The notes under the pieces were generated by a model. That model was not told where the DNA came from. It searched no databases and worked only from the letters and a program-made list of their open reading frames with translations. A DNA stretch of 64,000 nucleotides. It comes from CAWGXG01 sp963826505 (GTDB lineage Bacteria; Chloroflexota; Anaerolineae; Aggregatilineales; Aggregatilineaceae). The stretch spans positions 744,001 to 808,000 of the forward strand of contig CAWGXG010000008.1 of assembly GCA_963826505.1 (NCBI GenBank), in the 5' to 3' direction. Below are positions 16,499 through 25,478 of the stretch, piece after piece; the stretch's first letter is position 1; each line of letters starts with the position of its first letter. A program made the position numbers and the translations under genes.

Positions 16499-18439
16499 AT
16501 GTCAGCACTCGAAACAATCATCGACACGCTACAGTCCCAACGTCGCCCGCTGTCTACTCCTTATTTTGTCCCTGGGCTTTGGATCGATCACGACAGCGTC
16601 CCGGCCCAGTCCGTGGATCCGTACGATTTTTACGCTCAAACGCTGCGCTCTATTCTGGAGTCCACGCCCGAACCGGTTGTAACAGGGTCGGGCGGTGGCG
16701 ATTGGACGCGGCAGGCCATCGTCTATAACATGCTGCCGCGCGTGACGGCGGCTTTCGATCATACACAGGACGGGACGCTCGCCATCGAGCCGACGCCTGA
16801 TGGTTGGCGCGAGACGGGCACGCTGCTCAAAGCGACCGCTTTGCTGCCTTACATTCGCAGTTTGGGCATCAACACTGTGCATCTGCTCCCGATCCTGTCC
16901 GTGGGGCAGGACGGCAAAAAGGGGACGCTGGGATCACCCTACAGCGTGCGCAATTCTTACGAGCTGGATCACAATCTGGCTGAGCCCGCGTTGGGGCTTG
17001 ATGCCAAAGTGTTGTTTGCGGGGTTTGTCGAGGGCGCCCACCGTCTGGGGATGCGCGTGGTGATGGAATTCGTTCTACGGATCGCCTCGAAAGACAGCGA
17101 TTGGATTCAGGAGCATCCTGAGTGGTTCTACTGGATTCGGGAGGAAATCCCCGACCGGCTTGGCGGGAGTCATGAACCGGAAGCGTACGGCAATCCGATC
17201 TTCCCTGACGCCGCCTTGATGACGCTAAAGAACAAGGTCGCCAACGGTGATTTCAAGAAGCTGCCCGCGCCGCCGGAAACTTATCGTGCGATGTTCACTG
17301 CTCCGCCACGTGCGGACCAGGTGAGAATGGTCGATGGGCGGTGGGTTGGCGTTTTGGACGATGGCTCGCGGGTTCGCATTCCTGGCGCATTCACGGACTG
17401 GCCGCCCGACGATAACCAGCCGCCCTGGACAGATGTCACGTACTTGCGGCTGTACGATCATCGCGATTTCAACTACATGGCCTACAACACGATTCGTATG
17501 TACGACGAACGGTTGGCGACGCCCAAACACGCTGTCCACAGCTTGTGGGATTACCTGGTGGGCGTGATTCCGTACTACCAGCGCGAATTTGGCATTGACG
17601 GCGTCATGATCGATATGGGACACGCGCTGCCTATGCCGCTCAAACAACGCATCGTGCAGGCGGCCCGCGATGCGAATCCCGATTTTGCGTTCTGGGACGA
17701 GAATTTCATGATCGAGCAGCGCAGTGTGGACGAAGGCTACAATGCTGTGATGGGTTACATGCTGTTTGATTTCCACTTGCCCGATCGCTTGCGCAGCTTC
17801 CTCGGGCGATTGTCACACGAACGGCTGCCACTGCCCTTCTTCGCCACGGCGGAGAATCACAATACGCCGCGCACGGCGTCCTGGCCATCTGCGCTCCAAT
17901 ACGTGCATTACGTCCTGGCTTTTGCCATAACTGTGCCGGGAGTGCCGTTTATCCACAGCGGTTTCGAGCTGCTCGAAACCAAGCCTATCAACACCGGCCT
18001 CAATTTCTCAGACGAAATGATCCGCAAAAACCCCACCGAAACCTTACCGTTGTTCAGCGAGTGGGCGTTCGACTGGACGCGCGCCGGAAATCTCGTAGCT
18101 TCAGTGCGCTACGCGCTTCAGATACGCCAAAAGTATGCCCATTTGTTGGCTAACCCGGAGCCGAATACGGTGTTCGTGGGCTACTCTGACAATCCAAATT
18201 TCGTGGTGTTTGCCCGCCAGGACGAGGAACACACGCTGGTGGTCATCGGCAGTTCGAGTTTCACGTCAGAGGAACGAGGGCGGGCGTTTTTGCCCGTGTG
18301 TGAGTGCGAACTCCAGCCTGTTTGGGGAACGGATGTGGCGCACCTGGGACGGGGCTCGGTGCATGTCGAGGCCAGCCTGGGTAACGGGCACGTGGTCATG
18401 CTGGAAGGGGACGCAGACTTCCCTCGGCTGAGCAAATAA
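16499..18439 (+). CDS. GH13 alpha-amylase-superfamily protein with altered catalytic triad
   Basis: The protein has 646 aa from ATG 16499, which follows ACAGGAG by 11 bases. The TIM barrel is GH13-like and nearest in style to GlgE or maltosyltransferase enzymes: GINTVHLLPI, GSPYSVRNSYELD, then IQEHPEWFYWIREE. The nucleophile Asp is about residue 372 (GIDGVMIDMGHALP) and the acid/base Glu about 401 (FWDENF). The third position, usually Asp in an ENHD-type motif, reads ATAENHNTPR, with Asn at about 455. A C-terminal beta domain follows from about 560. No signal peptide is seen, so it is cytosolic. The substrate is probably an alpha-1,4-glucan or maltosyl donor, if it is active at all. No glycogen genes flank it. 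Confidence 0.75.
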   Translation: MSALETIIDTLQSQRRPLSTPYFVPGLWIDHDSVPAQSVDPYDFYAQTLRSILESTPEPVVTGSGGGDWTRQAIVYNMLPRVTAAFDHTQDGTLAIEPTPDGWRETGTLLKATALLPYIRSLGINTVHLLPILSVGQDGKKGTLGSPYSVRNSYELDHNLAEPALGLDAKVLFAGFVEGAHRLGMRVVMEFVLRIASKDSDWIQEHPEWFYWIREEIPDRLGGSHEPEAYGNPIFPDAALMTLKNKVANGDFKKLPAPPETYRAMFTAPPRADQVRMVDGRWVGVLDDGSRVRIPGAFTDWPPDDNQPPWTDVTYLRLYDHRDFNYMAYNTIRMYDERLATPKHAVHSLWDYLVGVIPYYQREFGIDGVMIDMGHALPMPLKQRIVQAARDANPDFAFWDENFMIEQRSVDEGYNAVMGYMLFDFHLPDRLRSFLGRLSHERLPLPFFATAENHNTPRTASWPSALQYVHYVLAFAITVPGVPFIHSGFELLETKPINTGLNFSDEMIRKNPTETLPLFSEWAFDWTRAGNLVASVRYALQIRQKYAHLLANPEPNTVFVGYSDNPNFVVFARQDEEHTLVVIGSSSFTSEERGRAFLPVCECELQPVWGTDVAHLGRGSVHVEASLGNGHVVMLEGDADFPRLSK

Positions 18440-18467
18440 GAGCCATAGCGGCGCCGAGAGCAGCCGC

Positions 18468-19529
18468 CTACAGGAAGGCGAAAGCCAGAATCACGAGCAG
18501 AATTACAGTCAACACAACGCCCAGCCCGATAAGCGCGAGAGCCGCGTTGCGCAGCATTGGCTCTGGGGCTTTTTGTTCTTCAGGCACGACCATGCGGCTG
18601 CGCTGGAAGTTCACGATTTCGGAGCGGCGCTTCTGGAAATCGACTATATCATCGCGCCGGAGATTCAGCGTTTCGTAGCGCTCGCCAAGTTCCGCGCTTT
18701 CCAACGCGGCGAGCATATCACGAGCCGAGTCGAAACGATCGGCGGGCTCTTTGCTCAGCGCCTTGAGGATCACGAAATCGAGACGGGGGTCAAGCCCAAC
18801 TGCGATCTGGCCGGGTGGGATGGGGTCAGCGTACAACTGCTGTTGCACGACGTTTTCCGGCGTGTCACCGGAAAACGGGACTTCCCCTGTCACCATTTCG
18901 TAGAGCAGGATACCGAGCGCGTAGATGTCAGAAGATACGTTCACCTCATGGGCCGAAATCTGTTCGGGCGCCATGTAAGTTGGTGCTCCGGTCGGCTCAG
19001 TCGAGTTGTCGCGTTGGGCGTGTTGGCGCAAGCAGGGTAGGGAGAAATCGGTCAGGACCGGGCGCTGATTCTGGTCTACCAGGACATTATCGGGTTTGAT
19101 ATTGCCATGAACGATGTTTTGGTCGTGCGCCGTCGCGATGGCGCTCGCGATCTGGCTGAAGATGCGCACCGTCTCGTCGCGCTCTAACCCGGTGGGATGT
19201 GTGGAGAGCAGGTCGCGCAGTGTTTTTCCCTCGATCAATTCCATCACGATGTACTGGCGGCTGCCGTCGGTGCCGGCTTCGTAGACGCGCATGAGGTTGG
19301 GGTGGCGCAGCGCGGCGATGGCACGTACGTCGCGTTCAAACTGCGCGGCGATGTCACTGTTCGCGGCGATGTCAAGCTGATAGCATTTGATGGCGGTATC
19401 GTGCCTGAAATCCGAATGCGAGGCCCGGTAGACCTCCGTGCCCTTGCCCCGCCCGATCAGATTGCGGATCGTAAATTTCCCCAGACGATCACCCGGCCCT
19501 AAGCGTGAAGATGCTGGAACGTAGCTCAT
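18468..19529 (-). CDS. Tail-anchored Ser/Thr kinase-fold protein, probable pseudokinase
   Basis: The protein has 353 aa. The kinase domain is of the PknB type: Gly-rich loop IGRGKGTEVY (25-34), Lys48 in AIKCY, ELIEGKTLRDLL hinge, YMAPEQ activation-segment end, and DIYALGILLYEMVTGEVPF. The catalytic loop reads HGNIKPDN (141-148) instead of HRDLKPEN, so the catalytic Asp is Asn143 and the Arg is missing. DFG reads DFS (161-163); the metal-binding Asp is kept. A C-terminal membrane helix (IGLGVVLTVILLVILAFAF) ends the protein with almost nothing outside. It may bind nucleotide without phosphotransfer. The FHA protein at 547 is a conceivable partner only by domain type. Confidence 0.8.
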   Translation of the reverse strand: MSYVPASSRLGPGDRLGKFTIRNLIGRGKGTEVYRASHSDFRHDTAIKCYQLDIAANSDIAAQFERDVRAIAALRHPNLMRVYEAGTDGSRQYIVMELIEGKTLRDLLSTHPTGLERDETVRIFSQIASAIATAHDQNIVHGNIKPDNVLVDQNQRPVLTDFSLPCLRQHAQRDNSTEPTGAPTYMAPEQISAHEVNVSSDIYALGILLYEMVTGEVPFSGDTPENVVQQQLYADPIPPGQIAVGLDPRLDFVILKALSKEPADRFDSARDMLAALESAELGERYETLNLRRDDIVDFQKRRSEIVNFQRSRMVVPEEQKAPEPMLRNAALALIGLGVVLTVILLVILAFAFL

Positions 19530-19669
19530 AGGTGTTGACCTGGTTCGCTAGTGAGTCGCGGCACTTGTTGTCGACGATATCACAAACTTGTGCATTGTGC
19601 AGCTATCAGGGACGCGTCCGAAGGCGCGCCCCATGAACTATCACGCTAATCGTGGCAAGGTCGCCTGTG

Positions 19670-20251
19670 TCAGTCGGCCATCGCTTCTTTAATCAACGCG
19701 GCTACGTCGCGGTTAATGACGTCAACAGGCCGATTAGCGTCGATTGACTTCACCAACCCTTTTTGTGCATTATAGTACGGCATGACGCTGGCTTCGACTT
19801 CCGTGTGATCGTTCAGACGCTTTTCGATGACTTCTGGCTTATCGTCCGGACGGCCTTCCTGGCGTCCTATCAACCGCTGGCGCGATACGGTGATCGGCAG
19901 CGCGAAATCGACCACAAGATGAAGCTGGCTTCCCAATTCTTTGAGCAGGCGATCGAGCGCTTCTGCCTGGGCGCGCGTGCGCGGAAAACCGTCAAAGATT
20001 GCGCCCGCCATCATATCAGGTTGTTGGAGCCGCTCGCGCACCATGCCGATCGTGATCTCATCGGGCACCAATGCCCCTTGAGACATATATTCTTGGGCCT
20101 TGATGCCAAGAGGTGTTTTCTCGCCCAGGTGTTTGCGGAATAGCTCACCCGTGGACACCTGTACTAACCCTAATGCCTCGGCAATTCTCTTGGCTTGAGT
20201 GCCTTTGCCACAGCCCGGAGGGCCGAAAAAGACGACATAAACCGCCTTCAT
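19670..20251 (-). CDS. adk: Adenylate kinase, short form
   Basis: The protein has 193 aa and interconverts 2 ADP with ATP and AMP. The P-loop is GPPGCGKGTQ. The AMP-site is STGELFRKHLGEKTPLG and then DGFPRTRAQAEALD. The LID region is short (RLIGRQEGRPDDKPEVIEKRL), without the four-cysteine zinc knuckle of long forms. ATG 20251 is preceded by AAGGGA; the upstream in-frame ATG 20266 adds five residues and lacks a site. It stands outside the ribosomal-protein cluster where adk is often found. Confidence 0.92.
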   Translation of the reverse strand: MKAVYVVFFGPPGCGKGTQAKRIAEALGLVQVSTGELFRKHLGEKTPLGIKAQEYMSQGALVPDEITIGMVRERLQQPDMMAGAIFDGFPRTRAQAEALDRLLKELGSQLHLVVDFALPITVSRQRLIGRQEGRPDDKPEVIEKRLNDHTEVEASVMPYYNAQKGLVKSIDANRPVDVINRDVAALIKEAMAD

Positions 20252-20411
20252 GCTGTTCCCTTTCAATCATGATGCAAAATGGGATCGTAAGTCAATAAGC
20301 AGGGATTGTACCCAAACTTCGTGAGAGAACAAACGGAATGTGACGGAAAACACAGAGCGCGGGATAGATACACCAACAAAAACAACTCAGCAGAGCGCTG
20401 AGTTGTTGAGG

Positions 20412-20483
20412 TGGCGACGGTGTGATTTGAACACACGACCCAGGGCTTATGAGTCCCCTGCTCTACCACTGAGCTACGTCGCC
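20412..20483 (-). tRNA. tRNA with CAT anticodon (elongator Met or Ile2)
   Basis: The cloverleaf on the minus strand has acceptor GGCGACG/CGTCGCC with discriminator A. The D arm is GCTC/GAGC, the T arm GTGTG-TTCAAAT-CACAC, and the anticodon loop CTCATAA (CAT at 20451-20449). It has 72 bases and no encoded CCA. G1-C72 pairing and the absence of three G-C pairs next to the anticodon loop exclude initiator tRNA. Elongator Met is most likely. A lysidine-modified Ile2 tRNA cannot be told apart from sequence alone. Confidence 0.9.
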
Positions 20484-20560
20484 AAGTGGTGTCTATTATA
20501 CTCAGGCAAGACTATGCGTCAATGCCTTTTTTGGCGGTTTTCCCTCGAAAATGCCAGGGA

Positions 20561-21076
20561 TCAGCGTATTATCTCCCACGCAAGATGGGCAAGTTCTGGC
20601 GCTATGAGTTTTTCCCATGCCAGTTGGACTGCCGCTGGGGAGCCGGGTGTCGAGATGATCACTTTGCCGCGATAAACACCCGCCGTGGCGCGCGACAGCA
20701 TAGCAGCCGCTCCGACTTGCTCATAACTCAGCATACGGAACAGCTCCCCGAAGCCTGGCAAGGGTTTTTCCAGCCTGCGACTGAGCACGTCGTAGGTGCG
20801 ATCGCGCGGGGAAATCCCTGTTCCGCCGTTGAACAGAATGATACGCGCGTCGCTGGACACGAGTTCATCCAGCGCCTCGGCCACCTGGTCCGGCTCATCC
20901 TTGATCAGGCGGTAGGCGGCCACCAGATGTCCCGCGCTGATAATCTGCTCGCGGAGATAGGCGGCGTTTACATCGGTTTCGGGTGTCCGCGAATCGCTGA
21001 CGGTGACGATCGCGATGGCGATAGGGCCTTGTTGAGCGGCTAGCGCGCGGTGTTGATCAGTACTTGAAGAAGTCAT
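20561..21076 (-). CDS. moaB: Molybdenum cofactor biosynthesis protein MoaB
   Basis: The protein has 171 aa. MoaB/MogA family proteins adenylylate molybdopterin before MoeA inserts molybdate. The family fold shows in AIAIVTVSDSRTPETDVN, LIKDEPDQVAEAL, FNGGTGISPRDRTYDVL, the GFGELFRMLSYEQVG segment and KVIISTPGSPAAVQLAWEKL. The length and the RDRTYD variant fit MoaB rather than MogA. It is separated from moeA by 18 kb, so Moco genes are not in one operon here. Confidence 0.9.
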   Translation of the reverse strand: MTSSSTDQHRALAAQQGPIAIAIVTVSDSRTPETDVNAAYLREQIISAGHLVAAYRLIKDEPDQVAEALDELVSSDARIILFNGGTGISPRDRTYDVLSRRLEKPLPGFGELFRMLSYEQVGAAAMLSRATAGVYRGKVIISTPGSPAAVQLAWEKLIAPELAHLAWEIIR

Positions 21077-21185
21077 GAAATGTTCACCTATCCCAAATGG
21101 TCACTGTGACACTTCATGATACACCAAATCACGAAAAGGGGAGCGCTCAGCGCTCCCCCGGATTGATATGCGATGGTACCCGGTT

Positions 21186-22527
21186 CTAGACCGTCCACAG
21201 ATAGCGGTCGAGTTCCCAGTCGGAGACATGAATGCGGAAGTCGTCCCATTCGGCGCGCTTGGCGCGGTCGTAGGCCTGATAAATGTGATCGCCCAAAGCG
21301 CCCTTAACCACTTCGTCCTTCGCCAACTCATTAAGAGCCTCTTCAAGGGTGCCCGGCAATACATCCACGCCGTGCGCTTCGCGTTCGGCCTGTGACCAAT
21401 GGAACACGTCATCCGTAACCGGCTCAGGCGGCTCCATCCCCTTGGCGATACCGTCCAACCCGGCTTCAAGCATGACCGCAAAGGCCAGGTAAGGATTGCT
21501 GCTCGGGTCCGGGAAGCGCAGTTCAACACGGGTGGCCTGTTCGCGGCCCACCGAATAACGCGGTACACGGACGAGCGCCGAACGGTTACGCTGTGCCCAG
21601 CAGACGTAAACGGGCGCTTCGTACCCGGGCGTCAGGCGCTTGTAGCTGTTGACCGTGGGTGCGACTACGCCTGCCAGCGCGCGGGCGTGAGACAGTTGGC
21701 CCGCTACGAACTGCTGTGCAGCTTTCGAAAGTGAGAACTGGCCGTTGGTGTCGTACATTTTCGTTGAGCCGGTTTTGATGTCCGCCAAGCTCTGGTGGAC
21801 GTGCATGCCGCTACCGTTGATGCCAAACACAGGCTTGGGCATGAAAGTCGCCATCAAATCGTGCTTGACCGCAATACCCTTGACCGTATATTTGAAGGTG
21901 ATCGCATTGTCGGCGGTGTGCAGGGCATTTTCGTAGCGAAAATCGATCTCGTGCTGCCCCACGGCGACTTCGTGGTGTGCCATCTCGACGTGAATCTTTC
22001 AGTGCCTGTAGCGCCTGGGTAATATCACTGCGGACTCGCTGCGCTTCATCGTTGGGCGAGAAATCGAAATAGCCCCCCACATCATGTGGTACGGCCTGCG
22101 TGCCATTGGCACGAAACAGGAAGAATTCAAGCTCGGGGCCGGTATTAAAGATGTAACCCATTTCCGCCGCGTGAGCGACTGCGCGCTTCAGCGCGTAACG
22201 AGGATCACCCTCGAACGGCGTGCCGTCGGGATTGTACACATCGCAAATGATGCGGGCACGCGAACCTAGCGGATCGTCAACGGTCCAGGGCAGAATGCGG
22301 AACGTCACGGGATCAGGCTGCAGGAACATGTCCGATTCCTGAATGCGGGCAAAACCCTGGATGGACGAACCGTCAAACCAGAGTCCACGATCCAATGCCT
22401 CATCCAGGTCACTGGGCGTGATGGTGACGCTCTTGGTAACACCGAAGATGTCGGTAAACTGGAGATCGATGAACTGCACACTCTGCGCCTTGACAATCTC
22501 GAGGATTTCGAGGGATTTGTCGTCCAT
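21186..22527 (-). CDS. glnA: Glutamine synthetase type I, with a +1 frameshift
   Basis: It makes glutamine from glutamate, ammonia and ATP. The first half (from ATG 22527) has VQFIDLQFTDIFGVTKSVTI, FDGSSIQGFARIQESDM and TGPELEFFLF. The second half has EMAHHEVAVGQHEIDFRY, FGINGSGMHVHQSL, NSYKRLTPGYEAPVYVCWA and NPYLAFAVMLEAG. The join is at an AAA run (21997-21999 on the plus strand), where CTG-AAA-GATT should read CTG-AAG-ATT to give ALKIHVEMAHHE. One surplus base breaks the frame. Corrected length is about 446 aa, typical of GSI-alpha. The Tyr-adenylylation loop of GSI-beta enzymes is not evident. The ATG follows a strong GGAGGAAA site. Confidence 0.93.
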
Positions 22528-22641
22528 GGAATTGTTTCCTCCTGTCGGGAACCGTAAATCATAGGGGTCATTATAAGTGCATTATTGCCGCATATCCATG
22601 CGATCTATTGGGTAAAATCTACAAAAGGTGACGACAATTAA

Positions 22642-22685
22642 AAACAGTCCGGACAGCATTTTTGTGAGTGTTGCCCGGACTGTTT
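22642..22685 (-). terminator. Terminator after fabD
   Basis: AAACAGTCCGG (22642-22652) and CCGGACTGTTT (22675-22685) form a perfect 11-bp stem with a 22-base loop. Read on the minus strand it ends in TTTTTAA, and it lies just past the fabD stop. Confidence 0.7.
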
Positions 22686-22714
22686 GATTTTGTTGTGGCA
22701 CATTGCACAAAAAG

Positions 22715-23671
22715 TTATGATTCCGCAGACAGGAATGCCTGTACACTTTCGACGGAATTGAGTGTATAGCGGCGAACTGATCGATCGATGCGCTTGATCA
22801 GGCCGGATAGCACATCTTTCGGTCCTAACTCGATGAATGTGTCGACTCCATTTTGGACCATTGCCTGCACTGATTCAGTCCAGCGCACGGTTGAGGTGAG
22901 CTGCGCCCCTAACTCGGATCGGAGGTCGTCGACCGTGTGGAGCGGTGCGGCGGATACATTGCCGATCACCGAAAGGGCAGGGACGGTGAACGGCGTGCTG
23001 CTCAAGACTTGTTGGAATTCAGCGGTGATCGACTGCATCAGCGGAGAATGCGAAGCGACACTTACCGCCAGTGGAAGGGCCCGCTTCGCGCCGCGTTCTA
23101 ACGCTAGCGGCAACGCAATATCCAAGGTGGCACGATCGCCAGAAATTACCAGTTGGCCCGGGCAATTGTCGTTAGCGACGACCAACGGTTGGCCGGTCTG
23201 CTCGCTGGCGACTTCGCACACTTCGCGTACGACGGCCACGTCCAGACCCAGAATGGCGGCCATCGCCCCCGGTTTACGCTGGCTGGATTCGTTCATCAGG
23301 CGGCCACGTTCGCGCACCAGCCGCACGCCGTCAGCGAAGCCGAGCGCCCCGGCGGCTGTCAGTGCTGTGAACTCACCGAGACTGTGTCCGGCGACAAAGG
23401 CAGGCCGCAGTTCATCTTCGAACGCAGCGTTGAGCACGCGTAGCAGGGCGACCCCCATAACATACAGGGCCGGCTGAGTGTTGAATGTATTCGTCAACGC
23501 ATCTTCGGGGCCCTCGAAGCAAATCTTGCTCAGTTCTACGCCAATGATTTCGTCGGCCAAGGCGAATGTGGCTTCGGCCTCAGGGAAGGTCTTTACCAGA
23601 TCGGACCCCATACCGACTTCCTGAGAGCCTTGCCCAGGAAATACGAAGGCAGTTTTGTTCCAGTCGATCAT
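22715..23671 (-). CDS. fabD: Malonyl-CoA:ACP transacylase FabD
   Basis: The protein has 318 aa. It loads malonyl onto acyl carrier protein for fatty-acid synthesis. Motifs: FVFPGQGSQEVGMG at the start, the nucleophile serine in VAGHSLGEFTAL, the malonate-binding arginine in RLVRERGRLM, and the catalytic-site histidine in SVASHSPLM. ATG 23671 follows GAAAGGAG. No other fab gene adjoins it, but rpmF lies upstream. That rpmF-fab association is common in bacteria, usually with plsX and fabH, which are missing here. Confidence 0.94.
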   Translation of the reverse strand: MIDWNKTAFVFPGQGSQEVGMGSDLVKTFPEAEATFALADEIIGVELSKICFEGPEDALTNTFNTQPALYVMGVALLRVLNAAFEDELRPAFVAGHSLGEFTALTAAGALGFADGVRLVRERGRLMNESSQRKPGAMAAILGLDVAVVREVCEVASEQTGQPLVVANDNCPGQLVISGDRATLDIALPLALERGAKRALPLAVSVASHSPLMQSITAEFQQVLSSTPFTVPALSVIGNVSAAPLHTVDDLRSELGAQLTSTVRWTESVQAMVQNGVDTFIELGPKDVLSGLIKRIDRSVRRYTLNSVESVQAFLSAES

Positions 23672-23912
23672 GAACAGCTCCTTTCAACGAATACTGACAC
23701 GCTCGCAAGCGGAAGGTTGAACAGGGGGCAGATATTGCCCGCACCGATCGGTTGTGTTTTCTCTCAACGGCAGACTTCAACGAAGAAAAACACCGGGCAG
23801 TGCTAAGAGGTGCGGGTCGGGGTGGAAATCACGACTGAATGACAATACCCTAAAATGCAAAGAGCCGTGCGATTGGGCACGGCCCCAGCATTGTTTTTGA
23901 CAACCGAGGTGG

Positions 23913-24104
23913 TTACTCTTCGTCTTCTTCGATCGTCACAACTTCACGACCGCGATACGAGCCGCAATGCGGACAAACCTCATGGGCAGGCTTAAATTGA
24001 CCGCATTCGTCGCAACGCACCAGGTGCCGGGAGGACAGATGGTCGTGGGCGCGCCGTTTGTCGCGACGCGTTTTTGATATTTTTCGCTTGGGCAGCGGAC
24101 CCAT
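23913..24104 (-). CDS. rpmF: 50S ribosomal protein L32
   Basis: The protein has 63 aa. ATG 24104 follows AAGGAG, giving MGPLPKRKISKTRRDKRR, the standard basic L32 start; the 16-residue longer frame is rejected. A zinc ribbon is present (CDECGQFKPAHEVCPHCG, CxxC...CxxC), so this is the zinc-binding form. The acidic tail is TIEEDEE. The upstream DUF177 gene (yceD) that often precedes rpmF is not found here. Confidence 0.95.
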   Translation of the reverse strand: MGPLPKRKISKTRRDKRRAHDHLSSRHLVRCDECGQFKPAHEVCPHCGSYRGREVVTIEEDEE

Positions 24105-24230
24105 TGAAAATACTCCTTCGCCATAGTCTTGCCCGACGCACCCGCCGGACAACGGGCAGAATTATATAGCAGCCAACAACTGCCTGTCAAGAGCAGGCAT
24201 GCTTGACTGCACGCCCGGCGGTCAGACTTT

Positions 24231-24809
24231 TCAAGCGTCTTCGGCGTCATCCTGTTGGAGACGTGCGTTCGTATTGACGACTGCCTCGACCAACTCGCGC
24301 GCTTCTTCGACAGCCTCAAGCTCCGCTTGAGCGTAGGCCGCCTGAATTTGCAGGCGATGGGCCTCGCGTTCTTCGACGACTTTGGCCATACCGTTGCGCG
24401 CTACCGTGAGGTTGCGCATCAACTGGTCTTCCAAGTTCTTGAGCACTTCGAGCACGTACCCGTCAGCCTCGGCGCGGATGGCGTCGGCTTCACGACGGGC
24501 CTGTTCAATGATATTCTTGGCCCGGTTTTGTGCGGTCTGCAGAACCGCATCTCTCTGGACCATTTCGTCAGAACGCTCGCGTGCGATTTGCACGACCCGG
24601 GTCGCTTCTTCGTTGGCTTGCGCCAACAGCCGGTCGCGCTGGTTGATGAGGCGTGAGGCTTTTTCGACTTGTTCCGGTACGGAGATCCGCATCTGGTCAA
24701 TGATTTCGAGTGCGTGTTCTTCGTCGATCAGCGTATATTTGCTAAACCAGATGTGACGCCCTTCGTCGATAAGGTCTTCCAGTCTATCAACAAGGTGCTG
24801 AATATCCAT
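24231..24809 (-). CDS. Coiled-coil protein of V-ATPase subunit E / DivIVA style
   Basis: The protein has 192 aa from ATG 24809, which follows GGGAGG. It is almost wholly alpha-helical with heptad-like runs rich in Ala, Glu, Arg and Gln (AQNRAKNIIEQARREADAIR). No membrane segment or catalytic motif is seen. The N-terminus MDIQHLVDRLEDLIDEGRHI is better conserved-looking than the rest. Its place between rpmF and coaD suggests housekeeping. A cell-pole or scaffold role is possible, but no function can be assigned. Confidence 0.65.
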   Translation of the reverse strand: MDIQHLVDRLEDLIDEGRHIWFSKYTLIDEEHALEIIDQMRISVPEQVEKASRLINQRDRLLAQANEEATRVVQIARERSDEMVQRDAVLQTAQNRAKNIIEQARREADAIRAEADGYVLEVLKNLEDQLMRNLTVARNGMAKVVEEREAHRLQIQAAYAQAELEAVEEARELVEAVVNTNARLQQDDAEDA

Positions 24810-24911
24810 GATACCTGTGCCTCCCAATTTCAGGTGAGCCATGCAAGCCACCTACGCCCCCCAGGGAGCAGCGTACATGCCTTGTCAGAGCGCCTGGTTG
24901 GCCAAATCGCC

Positions 24912-25454
24912 CTAGTCTTTTAAGCTTACCATAAACGACGAATTTGAGCCGCTAGCTTTTAGCTCTGCGAATTTCCGGCCCAACGCTTCTACGACATGCG
25001 GCGGTGTCATGGACGACACGTCGCCCTCCAATGATGCGATTTCGCGGATGGTGCTCGAGCTGATATGCAAATGCTCTTCCGCGGCGATGAAAGTCACGAT
25101 CTCGATCTCAGGCGCGAGCCGCCGATTGGCCAGCGCCATACGAAACTCCAGCTCAAAATCCGAGAACACGCGCAGCCCGCGCACGATCGCTTGTGCACCC
25201 ATCTCACGAGCATAGTCTACAGTTAATCTATTGTATGACGCAACCCGTACTCTGGGTTCATCTTTGAGCGATTCCTTCACCATGGCGACCCGTTCCTCGG
25301 CTGAGAACAGGTCAATCTTGCCAGGATGCACGTACACAGCGACATAGACTTCGTCAAACATGCGCAGCGCCCGCTTGGCGATATCAACATGTCCGTAGTG
25401 AATCGGGTTGAACGAGCCCGGAAAGACGGCGCAACAGATATGTTCTTGACGCAT
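24912..25454 (-). CDS. coaD: Phosphopantetheine adenylyltransferase CoaD
   Basis: The protein has 180 aa. It catalyses the fourth step of CoA synthesis. The nucleotidyltransferase motif is PGSFNPIHYGHVDI, where most family members have PGSFDPxTxGH; the HxGH-type histidine is kept. Further marks are VYVHPGKIDLFSAEERVAM, VRGLRVFSDFELEFRMALAN and HISSSTIREIASLEGDVS. It follows recG (start 25 bases after the recG stop), a gene order frequent in Gram-positives and Chloroflexota. Confidence 0.93.
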   Translation of the reverse strand: MRQEHICCAVFPGSFNPIHYGHVDIAKRALRMFDEVYVAVYVHPGKIDLFSAEERVAMVKESLKDEPRVRVASYNRLTVDYAREMGAQAIVRGLRVFSDFELEFRMALANRRLAPEIEIVTFIAAEEHLHISSSTIREIASLEGDVSSMTPPHVVEALGRKFAELKASGSNSSFMVSLKD

Positions 25455-25478
25455 GATCGTCCTTTTCAGTGGTGTGCC

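Noticed and set aside
20412..20483. Reading the CAT tRNA as initiator tRNA
   Set aside because: It has a normal G1-C72 pair and lacks the three G-C pairs next to the anticodon loop.
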